From positions 24,947,313 to 25,011,312 of the forward strand of contig OX388312.1 of assembly GCA_947579605.1 (NCBI GenBank): a stretch of 64,000 bases of DNA, in the 5' to 3' direction. The position numbers and the translations under genes were made by a program. Each line of letters opens with the position of its first letter. Positions within the stretch are counted from its first letter, which is position 1. A model generated the notes under the pieces. It was not told where the DNA came from, searched no databases, and saw only the letters and a program-made list of their open reading frames with translations. This document shows positions 27,501 through 39,000 of this stretch, piece by piece. Origin of the DNA: Athripsodes cinereus (Eukaryota > Arthropoda > Insecta > Trichoptera > Leptoceridae).

Positions 27501-29667
27501 TATCAACAGAAAATAATCCCTCACCGCCGCTCTCTAAATTATACATAATTATAGCGTTATCTCCATCATCCATATCAGTAGCCGATATTTTTAGCAATGA
27601 AGTTCCTTTGGGCATGTCATCAGCTACTGTTAGAAAATAACGTTGTGGGTAAAATTCTGGACTATTATCATTTATATCTTGCACACTGAGAAAAACAATT
27701 GCAGTGGAGGATTGTGGAGGATATCCCTGGTCCTTGGCTATGATATGGATTTCATATTCAGATATCTTTTCACGGTCTAATTGCAGTTTAGTCGTAAGTT
27801 GACCAGTTAATGGATCCAAAGCAAATGTATCGGGATATTTATCTTGAACATCAGACCTCAAAGTGTATGTAACACTTCCATTGGTACCTTGGTCATGATC
27901 AGCTGCTGTGAGCATAGCTACTAATGTATGTGGAGGTGTATTTTCTGATAAACTTACATTTATACGTGATTGAGAAAACTGTGGTGATTCATCATTTTCA
28001 TCTAGAATAGTAACCTTTAACTGCGTGTGTGCCCATTTAGGATTAGGACCTCCATCACGAGCGGAGACCATAAGTTCAACTGTTCCTTGTGTTTCTCGAT
28101 CTAATGGTAATCTTGTTGTAATGAGGCCCGAAGCTTGATCGATAGTAAACCATTGGTTATCATTTCCAGATTTAAAAGCATAAAATATTTCGGCGTTCAC
28201 TCCTGAATCCTCATCTGTAGCCGTAATACTTGCAACATAAGTTCCTGGTGGAGCTAATTCACTCAATATTGCGGAATATTCTGATTTTTCAAATACTGGT
28301 TCATGGTCATTGACATCATTCACGTGTATTATCAAAAATGCGGTAGCAGTTCTTGGTGGCGAACCTTTATCAGTAGCAACAACAGTTAAATTGTATTTAC
28401 TTATTTCTTCTCGATCAAGTACGCCATTTACTCGTACAATGTCAAATGTTGGGGTGTATTCTAAACGGAAATGGTTTCGTTCGTTTCCTGAAATAATTTT
28501 TATTTCAGTATCTCCATTCAATCCTTCATCAGCATCTACTACAGACATTGCTGCAACAACGGATCCATTTATTGCATTTTCGTCAACTGTTGCAAAATTT
28601 GCTGTGGCTGGAAAATACCTAAATCTTATCACCGGATCATGGTCATTGGCATCAACAAGATTCACTGTTACATAAGTTCTTCCATCTTGCCGCGGAGAGC
28701 CATGATCTCTGGCAAGTACTGTAAAAACACAACTTTTTGGACAAGAATGCACTTGACAATTTTGCTGAGGACAATTTAAGATTTCTGTAGTTGATATAAT
28801 GCCAAGTTCTGGATCAACGGCAAATTGTCTTTCAGTATCTGCGAGATAGTAAGTAATTTTACTATTGTCACCTAAATCACTATCAGTTGCAGTAACTTGT
28901 AACACAGGAGTACCCGGTGGAACACTTTCATTGAGGGAAACTATATAATCACTATGATCAAATATTGGAGGATTATCATTCACGTCAAGAATAGTTACGT
29001 TCACTTGTAAAAAACCACGTTTAGGAGGATCACCCCCATCTCTTGCTGATATATTCAAAACATAAAAACCACGCGTTTCTCTATCTAGTTTTCCAGTGGT
29101 TTCAAGGTGTAAATATGAAGTTTCTCCACTAGGATTAGCTGTCAGTGCTAAACGAAACTTCTCATCTTGGTTACCATCAACAATTCTGTAATCGTCTGAT
29201 ACTCCATTCACTCCAATATCTTTATCTGTTGCAGCATCTAGTAGAAGCCTTGTTCCAGCAGCAGCACTTTCAGAAAATGTCACCGCAATGCTTGCTTCAG
29301 GAAATTCTGGAGGATTATCATTCAGGTCTGTGACGACTATTCGAACTTCTATAGGATAGGTAGGCTGACTTGATAAAACGACTAAATCATATCGATCGTT
29401 TTCTATCACTTCCCTATCAAGCACTGCATCAGTTCGTATTTCCCCAGTGTTGGGATCCAAAGTAAATTCTCTTGGTGGTTCGTTGAAGCGATAAGTAAAA
29501 TCAGGCTTTATAGGTATAAAGCCTACAAAGGTACCACGGGGTTTTCCTTCAGAAATCTCTAAGGTGACTCTTGTGTCGACAGCTCTGGATTGCATTTGAG
29601 TAGATAAGGGTGGCTGGGAGAGCACCGAGCCCACCACTAGGGCCAGCAGCACGCAGCCTCTCAACAT
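24505..29667 (-). CDS. ft: Protocadherin Fat (FAT4-type), first coding exon, residues 1-1721
   Basis: Fat is a giant single-pass cadherin. In insects it binds Dachsous, sets planar polarity and restrains growth through Hippo signalling. The exon starts at an ATG in good context (AAAATG), followed by a signal peptide (MLRGCVLLALVVGSVLS, cleavage near residue 18). Then come 15 complete cadherin repeats and most of a 16th. Linker motifs of the DxNDNxP type occur about every 105-110 residues (DLNDNPPEF near 112, DVNDNPPIF near 227, DINDNAPVF near 1516); the seventh and fifteenth linkers are degenerate. Repeat order and wording follow vertebrate FAT4 closely (VVLSSQPTYP in repeat 1, FRYFPATANFATVDENA in repeat 4), which separates it from Dachsous and Fat-like. 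The exon ends at AAG|GTAAGA in phase 0; the frame runs 31 codons into the intron before a stop, so the 1752-codon open frame is not the protein end. About half the ectodomain, the EGF/LamG domains, the membrane segment and the tail lie outside the window. Confidence 0.92.
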
Positions 29668-30730
29668 TTTAGAGGCTATCGTATACTATTGACACACACG
29701 ACACTCACTCTCATGATTCAAAAAAGTTTCTAAAATAGTTCCTAACTACGAAACGTCACAATATCATCACAAGCAAAGAAGTTATTTAGAGAGGTTTCAC
29801 TATACCGCGCGTCGCAGTCTCTGGACCGCGGGGGCGGCCGGCCGCTGGATCACAGTGTGTATGAGGAATGCGGGGGACACAAGAGTGAGCGCACCGCACG
29901 TGTGCTCTGTCTCTCTCACTCACAACATGGCGGCTATTCGCCTGATTCTGCTAAACACAAATATTTTCAATTTATCGAGTTTACAAAAACATGAAATTAT
30001 GAAAAAACTTATAAATTAAACTCTTCACCACTGATCACGTATATTCTAATTGACAAATTGTAGTATGTATCACATAAAGTTGTTATATTACACATCCACT
30101 ATATAAGTTACCACTGTCATAAATATCGAATATAATTAACTTATATCCTTTCTTAGGTTGTAATCTCACGCATTGAAGTCGTATAAATTGTTATAATTTA
30201 AGTTTATTTTAACATTTAATTCCAATGCTGACGGTTTTATAATTAAATGTGTAGCGACACGCGTAAACAACCGACGATAAAAAGTTTGCCGCTATAACGT
30301 ACGTGCGATCTACGGGACAGTCACCCGGTTACTGAGTGCTGAAGAGCATCCCCCCTTCCCTCCGCTGCAGCCTCCATCTCCCTACATCACCCCGCATACC
30401 ACAAGCCCACAGTCCAACACTGATTAGACCATGTTATTCCTGCACGGAATAAGTTCAACACGCGAGATATTTCGGCTTTGCGACGTAAGAATAAAAATAA
30501 AAGCTCGCAATCACTATCTTTTACCACCCTTTTCACGGAGCGGATATGTTTATCATTATCTGCAGCTATGCTATAGCTAATAATAATATGTAAATACCTA
30601 TCATTGATGAGCTTGAGAATTCAACATTCTACCTCCTATCCATACTGAAGATACCAATCTTCTCTTGCCATCACATTTCAAATGGGGAGAATGAATATTT
30701 TTTATTCAAAGTAATTAAATGTGCCTAACT
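29668..30730 (-). promoter_or_regulatory. fat 5' region, GC-rich probable promoter/5' UTR
   Basis: The block 29811-30400 is far richer in G+C than its surroundings (for example the GGGGGCGGCCGGCCGC core near 29830). It contains AACATGGCGGCT at 29926-29937, a match to the YY1/Pleiohomeotic consensus often found just downstream of start sites. No TATA box is obvious. Position directly upstream of the Fat start codon supports a promoter, but start site and any non-coding first exon cannot be placed. 30400-30730 holds nothing recognisable. Confidence 0.45.
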
Positions 30731-31160
30731 GAAAAATTCAAATTCAAATATTTTTTATTAAAATAAAATTTACAATTTAATAATATTATATACACACCTT
30801 ATTACTAAAAAAAACACATTTATTACATATTTGACCCTCAAATTTGAGCAGTGCTCGTGCTTTGAGAGTTTAAACATATTTTATATAATTTAGATAAAAC
30901 AATAGCGCTCACCAAACAACAACAAAAATAAACACATATCCACAATACAAACAGCAACCAAATACAGTTTCTTAACAAAACGCAACAACAGAGCAGTTGA
31001 ACAGCTATTTAAAAATATCTTTCAGATTCAATTTAAAACTCATAATTAGATTTTTTGTCCAACTTATTGTACCACACAACACCCAAATGAGTATAGTGGT
31101 GTTGTCCAGCAGGATAAATATATTCTATGTTTTTACATACAGAGCTAGTTAGGTGTTTTA
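30731..31160 (-). mobile_element. LINE 3' remnant, inverted
   Basis: The left edge carries AAATTCAAATTCAAATATTT, the complement of a (TTTGAA)n-type tail common at lepidopteran LINE 3' ends. The minus strand has short broken frames with a HYTHLGVVWYNKL stretch resembling LINE C-termini. Weakly supported. Confidence 0.4.
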
Positions 31161-31679
31161 CTAAGTAAAAATATCATTGGAAAAAGAATTTGAGTTAATC
31201 ATTACGGAATAGTATTTCAATAAATTCAAATCATAGTTTAAAATGTAAGAACTAAACTAACTCAACTTTGTAAATCAAATTTTTACCTGCATATTGCATA
31301 CCTATCAACTTTGCATCTAACAATTTACGCGCGAGAATATACGACTATAGAGAAAATATCAACGCGCGGTCGATACTGAAAACCAATGCTAAACGTATTG
31401 TGCTAAATACACAACTACCGATTGGTATTGCCGGTATTTGTATGCGCAATAAAATTATCATGACTTATAGAAAATTAATTTCTTCTAGTTGTTTACTATG
31501 TTTATAGTTACCATATAGAATAAAAATAAAGCAAACACATTTTTTTAATGAACTTACTGCTTTGCAATTTCTAACGATTATTCGTTCTGATATTTGTATA
31601 ACAAAGCATTCAATGGTTATTCAATTTCAGGGTTGGCAACGATGCTATCTAAATAGCAACAACAATAATACTAGTACGC

Positions 31680-32035
31680 ACCTACGCACTTAAAATAATA
31701 ATAGTTACAATAAAATTCTTTATTGCACAAAAATAGTATACCATAGAAAAAAAACATGACAACATTACTAATGAACACACAATTTTGTGCAATGGGCGAG
31801 TTTATCGCAGAAGCGTGATATCTTCCAACTAACCCATCAAACCCACCCAGCCACCTCATCATCGCCCTCAACGCTCCTCTCGGGAGCACAGGGCAGAAAC
31901 CAGCCTCCTCCATTCAGAGCGTCTCTGTGCCAATTGCGTCACCTCTTTCCACGACATTCCTAGCGCTCTGATATCGTTGTCATAGGAACGGTGTATTGTG
32001 AAAGAGGGACGCCCCAGCCACCTAACCCACCACAA
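31680..32035 (-). mobile_element. LINE 3' end with polymerase C-terminus, inverted
   Basis: The minus strand encodes LGRPSFTIHRSYDNDIRALG, then MSWKEVTQLAQRRSEWRRLV, a typical end of a non-LTR retrotransposon ORF2 (short basic domain with W..(A/V)..R..WR). A 3' UTR ending in TTTGTGCAATAAAGAATTT follows. A diverged relative of the 3' UTR is at 42895-43030. Confidence 0.65.
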
Positions 32036-32169
32036 ATAGATAGGTACAAAAAATAGGCAGTTAAAATAAAAGACGCAATTAACAGTCTGTGTATGTATGT
32101 ATTTATATGTATAATTAATATTTATATTGACTCACTTTGCGTGTAGCATACAAAATTTGGTTCTCTGTT

Positions 32170-32335
32170 TGCTGTTTGGTCATTTGGTTTTCTTGATTTT
32201 AATGTAGTTTTGTTAAAACTTTGTCACTGTTAAACTTATTAATTGTATGTAAAATTATGCATAATATTTAAACATGTAATAGGCTTATGCCGTGAATTTT
32301 GTAAAATAAATAAAAATAAAAATAAAATAACAGTA
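32170..32335 (+). mobile_element. LINE 3' UTR fragment, same family as 11470
   Basis: Contains AACATGTAATAGGCTTATGC, CGTGAATTTTGTAAAAT and ends AAATAAAAATAAAAATAAAA. No coding part. Confidence 0.5.
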
Positions 32336-33198
32336 TTAAGGTAGTGAAAATGTATATTTGTGTAGATAGTTAATTATTTACATTCTATTCACTTTTTTGT
32401 GAAAATAAAGTGAACGCGAAAGAAATATTAATGCAATTTACATCTCTTGATTTTTTGTCTTTGTAATTTATCATTTGCAGAGTAAGTTAACATTTAAAAT
32501 TAAAATTTCTTGGTGATCAGTCCATCAGCAATAGGCAAAAGTTTTTAACGCAAAAAATATTTTATAATTTAGTTTACTCTGAAAGAATAACCTGAAGAGT
32601 TTAAAGCAATTTATTTATTTAATTCACATCAACGGTCAAAGCTTTTGACAATACAATATAATTTTACAATTCCATAACGATAGAAAAAAAACGATAAATA
32701 TACTAAGACATCTGACAATAATTATTATAAGCCAGTACAATAATAACAAACAAAATCTGATTCTGCAAAATTACATCTTCAACGACACCTGTTGAAAAAA
32801 TTAATAAAGGTTTACCTACGAAAGCCTTATTACAGCATTGCTGCGAACCAATAACGTGACGTGATTTTATTACAAACAGTTTGACTAGCATATCTAAAGA
32901 TGCTGCTATCAATGTTTTCAAAGATTTAACATAACAAATGTGATGTAATGGTAACACACAGTAAATATAATTATTTTAACTTGTTATGTCTTTATAAACT
33001 AGAAAATATTCAACAAACTACCCTCCTTATGATAAAAAAATATTTGAAAAAACAAATAATAACTTAAAAAAAAAACAATACATATTTTTTTAATAAGAAT
33101 CTCATTGGAAAAAAGTATATTTATTGGCAAAGAATCGATTTAATTGGAGAAAATTTATTTACACCTTGTGTTACGACCGAAAAAAATTTTTGAAGGGT
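32336..33198. other. AT-rich intergenic DNA
   Basis: No gene, RNA or repeat recognised on either strand. Confidence 0.5.
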
Positions 33199-33210
33199 GA
33201 ATTATAAAGA

Positions 33211-33678
33211 CTATTGTTAGAACTGTATTGGCGTATGGATGTGAGGCGCTTACACTGACGGCAAGGATGGCTGAAATGTTAGATATATTCGGTAGAAAGA
33301 TCCTGAGGAGAATATATGGACCAGTTAAGGAAGGGGAACAGTGGCGCATCCGGCACAACAATGAGCTGTATGATTTGTATCAGGCCCCTAGCATCTCAAC
33401 CCATATGAGATTTCTCAGATTGAGATGGGCTGGGCATGCACAGAGAATGCCAAACACACGCGTCCCTAAAATAATTATGACTGGAAACCCAGGCGGTAGA
33501 AGAAAAGTGGGAAGACCCAGACTGAGATGGGAAGACGAAGTGAAAAAGGATGCGACGCAGCTTCTCCAGGTGGGAAATTGGAAGTCGGCCGCTGAGGACA
33601 GGGGGGACTGGAGGCATATGTTGCGGGAGGGCCAAGGCTCGATATGGGCTGTAGCGCCATCGGAGAGAGAGAGAGAGA
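33211..33678 (+). mobile_element. 5'-truncated LINE with 12-bp target-site duplication
   Basis: An uninterrupted frame encodes the end of a LINE polymerase protein: LAYGCEALTLTARMAEML, then FGRKILRRIYGPVK, RLRWAGHAQRM and GRPRLRWEDEVKKDA, ending in a W(K/R)..A.DR..WR block. This is the usual C-terminal layout of RTE/jockey-like elements. GAATTATAAAGA occurs exactly at 33199-33210 and 33679-33690. The 3' end is a (GA)n microsatellite. Open frame plus intact duplication indicate a young, dead-on-arrival insertion. Confidence 0.8.
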
Positions 33679-34532
33679 GAATTATAAAGATAAACTACCC
33701 ATTTTCAGATTATGCACGGCAATATCTCTCTTCACCATCAAAATAACTCTCCTAATATTCTATAGATTTATTCCATGTGTTATAATACCAAGACATCAGT
33801 GGCGTGCTTCCATGTATGCAAAAAAGCACCATACGCTTACAAAAGACAATCTGGGTGGTGTCTGAAATAAATATTTTTTAAAAGCGATTAGATCATGAAA
33901 CATCTAATTGATTATATGGCGTTGGAATATAGGAGGAGAAGGGGGAAGAAAAGTCCTACAGGGGGGAGAGGTACTACAGCAATTAACTGCCTATTATCAA
34001 TAAAATTAATATTAGTAGGAATCATCTAGTAATTCAATATTCTATAATGGATTAAACAACAACACATAAATACCCTGTGTTAATCGCATATCAGTTAGGA
34101 TAGGTACCTACCTACTTACATATTTATTAAAAAAATATACACTAAAGGCGAAGTAAAGAAGAAGCATGATTTTCTCAAACAATTTATTAATTTTTACTAG
34201 AGTAATTTGTTCTTTATTATTTAAAAATATATTATTTTGAGTAGTAACCCGCAATATCTGAGAATCATGAACGATTGTGTGCTAAACTGGTCGTGAGAGA
34301 TTGCTTGGGGCAATAAATACCTCGCGTATACCTACTTACTGTTTTGAATTATGTAGATACGAGAATAATATTTTTGGTAATAAATATAATTACTCGAAAA
34401 ATAAGAATTATGCAGTCCAAATTTACGATAGACGAGAGTGGCCGTAAGCAAAATGTTTGCTGTTTAACTGTATATATGTTTCAGACTCCCATACATTTGT
34501 ACGTTTTTTTTTAAATAAACACATGTAAAAAC

Positions 34533-34632
34533 TATACCACACCATCACGGTATCTTCCACGAGTGGGGTAGTCATTAAACTAGTTGTACGTAAGGAAAAT
34601 GTTGTCAGTTTTCTCTGTGACAATAAAAAATA
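34533..34632 (+). repeat. Rep-A, 5' half
   Basis: ATCACGGTATCTTCCAC, GTGGGGTAGTCATTAAACTAG and the TTTTCTCTGTGACAATAAAA block are in family order; the rest is missing. Confidence 0.55.
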
Positions 34633-35238
34633 AGAGTAACTCATTGAATGATGCCAATGTTGAAATGACTTTTACTAATGTTACCTATATGCCTTCAAGA
34701 CTTTAAAACCGCTATTGGCTGTGCAGAAATAAAACAGATATTAAAAATCCAAGAGATAATGAATTACATATATGAAAAACGAAGTAAGATACGATGAAAA
34801 AACTTTATAAAACAGTAGTTTATGTAAAAAAAATATATTTTTAATTCATACATGACTTATTACATACTTATGTAACTGTTTATGGCATTATCAATCACCC
34901 ATTCAAGCTCTAAATAAATATGTTTTCTTTGATTGTAGATCATTTTTCACTTTCATTCTTTCTTCAATGCATATGCAGCAGTCTGCATTTTATTCGTATG
35001 AAATGGTACACATATAATAGAATCATACATCAATATAATGTCACTACGGCATGTGCCTTCACTAGTCGACGTATCTAATGTTCTGTATAATTTAACGATA
35101 TCAACGAAATGTTTATTGATTTCGTCATATGGCGTCCTTTTAAAATTCTTGACACGGAAATAAATTATAATTTCTAAGAGACAGGGCTGCCTTTTGTTTC
35201 AAAGGAGATATATTTAAATTTTATTTTGCTTAGATTTT

Positions 35239-35288
35239 TTATTTTTTAAGATATATCTGGGTTTTATTTGTTATAAACCCAAATACAA
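35239..35288 (-). mobile_element. SINE tail fragment
   Basis: AAGATATATCTGGGTTTT then TTATAAACCCAAATACAA matches the 3' end of the tRNA-derived SINE at 23340. Head absent. Confidence 0.5.
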
Positions 35289-36058
35289 AATTGCTTCGAT
35301 TACTTTACTCAGTGTGGATTGAAACTTTTCATGGCGATCATCGTCTCTATCTTATCTTTTTATTCATCTCCTGAAGATGGGGTCAGCATGTGCATCGAAA
35401 CGTCGACGTAGCGAAACCAGACATGGCAAACCCGAAAAACAACAACCAGACACCGATTACTATACTGTTTGTGTTAAGATCAAATCTCAATAAACAATTT
35501 CATCTGATGAGGTGTATCTTTGAGAAATATATTTGTCATATTGTAATGTTTCCTTTGTTTTTGAAATCAGTGATTATATGTATGTTAGATGCGTAAGTAA
35601 GGAATAGACGACACATCCTTGGTATTCTTCAACATTTTGCGGTATCAAGACGGTATTAATTCATTATTATAATTAATATTATGCATCGCTCCTCATACTT
35701 ATTCATTCAGCAGTCAAACAATACTATCATATTATTATATGAGTCAGTACTTTGAAATATACCGTGTGACATCGAGCATGTCATACCTACAAACTTGTCG
35801 GTAAAAACAATTATTAAAATTACACATTTTCAGCTCTTTGGAGAAGTGGTTAAATTAATCAAATTAATTCACATCCAATTATCAGATCAAAAATTAATTT
35901 ACTTTGTCACACTGTTTCAGAATAATACGTACATCTGTATTGAGTATTTGGTTAAGACATTATCCATTGAAATAAAAGTAGTGTTTGTGTGGAAAAACAA
36001 ACGTGAAAATTATATATAAATTGTGATTAAAAGTTTTCATCAATTTGCATTATTTAAT

Positions 36059-36083
36059 ATGAATATTATATTGCTTTTATCAG
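36059..36083 (+). CDS. Lipase A exon 1 (signal peptide start, inferred)
   Basis: ATGAATATTATATTGC...TCAG|GTTCGT gives MNIILLLS and leaves one base (phase 1), exactly what exon 2 needs. The corresponding lipase B exon has the same phase and a similar hydrophobic start. The donor GTTCGT is weak, and no transcript evidence is available. Confidence 0.5.
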
Positions 36084-39000
36084 GTTCGTATTAAAGCTGA
36101 TTACCTATCTATATCTATTTTCGCCTAACAAAAGTTCATTAAAAAAATAACGATAAGTCAGTTACGGCTTATCACCAGGTATGAGTGATCATTGTTACAA
36201 TAATATATTAATCCTGCCATTTTATGAGAAGTGGGGGTAAATAATGCTAGTTTGGGTGACACTTTCTTGCTTCTTGTTCTTCATTTTCATTTTTTGCAAC
36301 ACCAATTACATTTAGGATAACATGAATGTTTATTGCATGCGGTTGTCTGCTGGCTACACCACGTGTAGGATATGCCAGTAATGATATTTTTCAATAATCC
36401 ATAAATACTAAGATACATTCTTAGATAATAATTTGTAAAGTGTTGTCTCTAGTGTTTTTAGTACGTAGCAATACGTAACTGTAAGAACATAGTTTGTAAG
36501 AATATTGTAGTAGTGCCTTGTAGTGAGTATCTCCTCCAAGGGACTTTAAGGGTTGTAACTTAGGGGAGGATTTTGTCAGCGTGAGCCCTTAAGGCAAATT
36601 CTTAGCCCTCTCATTGATTTTTTTTGTTTCGTTGAGTCTGGATGATATGGGAGCTCAGCTCTTAAAACATCCAGGGGAAAGTGGTATAAAACCCTTAATG
36701 TAAAAATAATCTATAAATCTTTGATTTTGATTCAAGCACATATTTTTCGTCTATCTATCTTCAAATGATTGGAACCGATTGCGAGTAAATAATTATTTTT
36801 AGTCATAATTGTAAATTGTTACACTTTTACAGAATGTTATCGAACTATTTTACAAATTCCAAAGAGATAGATACATTATCTATTCAAAATTTGAAACAGG
36901 TCATTTAGATAAGGTTGTTCATTATTTAATAGATTTTTTCAATTCAAAACATACCTACCTACAATTACTTGTTCTTTAATATTACCGTCAAAACAACACG
37001 ACAGTTATTGATAAAATATTACAGGAAGTGTTGATTGCATAATTAAAATGTTATATTTATGATAATTCATGAAATTATTTATAATAATTACAGTAATTGC
37101 CATAGAATGTAACATTATTGTGTCAGTTTATAATATATTGTAGGTATATACACTTTTTGTTAATAATAATTACAAACTTTTCTGGATTAATTTCAAAAAT
37201 GTTCGAGTATCTTTACGTAAGTATTTTTATAATAAAATGCCACATATCACACTTGTTGGATTCTCCATTGTGCCCTGTTACATGCACTATGGAGGATATT
37301 TTTGACGCATCTCCACGTGCTGTGCGTTTCGCACGGGACTGAAGATGAGTTTGATTGTTTCTTCTGGGTTTCAATAGATAAATGGTAATAAAAGTTTTTT
37401 ATGTAATTGAAACTAGTGTTTCTTTCTACTATAGATTATTGATCCCGAGAGAGACGTCTTTCGGAAATCTCGTAGAAAGAAACACTTGTTTCAATTACAT
37501 AATTATGGAATTCTACTATGTGTGCACCGATTCAATTAATAAAAAAGAAATCATGATTTTTTTCAACATAAATGATAAACATACTCGTATATATGTACGT
37601 TTACGAAAATAATTAAAGTAATCACGTAATTGCCACAATGGAGTTAATTATATGAGAAGATTATAGATATAATATATATATAATGAGTTACAATCCACTG
37701 GATTGGTCTGCAACGAGTTTGGTTTTTCTTCTCCATTCGTCTCTATTCTCAGCCAGTCTTTTTAGCCCTACGTATGAGCCACAGTTCATGTCTCTCTTCA
37801 GTTGGTCCATATATGCGTCTCTTGGTCGGCCTCTGCCATTTGTCCCCTCGGTCTTACCCTCTGCGATGGCGATGAGTAGTCCTGGATGCCTGATGTTGTG
37901 GCCAATCCAGTTAGCTCGTTGTTGGATGATTCTCTTAAGGAGTTGCCTTTTTTCGCCTACCCTGGTTAATACTTCTTCATTTTCGACGTGCTCCGACCAA
38001 TGGATCTTGAGCATGCGTCTGTAGCACCACATCTCAAAGGCCGCCAGCCGTCCGCTTTCACTCTTGCTGATGGTCCATGTCTCACAACCATAAAGCAGAA
38101 TGCTCCATACAAAGGCTTTAGTCAGGTTCTTCCTTACGCTTAAGTCAATATTTGGGGATTCCAATATCTTTGATTTTTTGTTAAAGGCAATCCTTGCCTG
38201 GTTTATTCTGCTTACAATTTCCGATTTGGAGCGTCCATCCTGGTTTATATATAATATATAAACTAGGAGATATATAAACCAGGATAGATATAATAATAAA
38301 ATCATATTATTTCTTCCCTCGATCGCAATACGAGCGTAAGTGGGTAATCTCCAAATAAATATTTTCAAGAAAATTCACTTATAGAAACGTGTTTGTGAAT
38401 CAACTAAAGACAAATTGACCACAAAAAATATCAAATCCAGGATAGAATATTGAAACCATTCCTTTAAATTAGAGATGCAACGAATTGTATAATAAATTAT
38501 GTAACCGAATACCGAATTAACATTAATAGTAACAATAAAAGTATTATGTTGTTTCATATCGAATTAAATTAGATATTTGAGGTTCAATAAAATTATTCAT
38601 CTGCAGCTGACAATGAGATAGCAAAGAGCAATTTAAGAAATTTACCGAGAAATTTCTCGGCAAATTTCTCGAAAAATTATTTCTTGAGAATTCCACAACA
38701 CTACTTTTAGTTCCTTCCAGTTGTACATTTTAACTATAAACAATAGTAAAAATGTTGGCGAATAGACAGAATACCGAATACCTAGTTGCCTCTCTTTTGA
38801 ATATATTATATTCCTTCTTCCAAAATAACTTCTCCACTTTTTTTATATTATAGTCTCGTAGCAAGGCCAGGTTTATAGTTCTAAACATTGTGTTAATAGA
38901 TAGTTTATATAACCTATCCATGATAATCCTTTCACGGCACAAGCTTTTAGCTTAGTGTGAAAGGTGTATAAGGTTGTATTTGGGTTTCTAACAAAACCCA

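Larger units (their letters stand above)
33691..36058. other. Region upstream of the first lipase
   Basis: AT-rich. Holds a Rep-A fragment (34533), a SINE tail (35239) and otherwise nothing recognisable. No TATA-like element could be tied to the inferred first lipase exon. Confidence 0.45.

Noticed and set aside
33228..33746. Host gene of 172 codons
   Set aside because: It is the C-terminal end of a LINE polymerase bounded by a target-site duplication; the final part reads through the duplication into flanking DNA.
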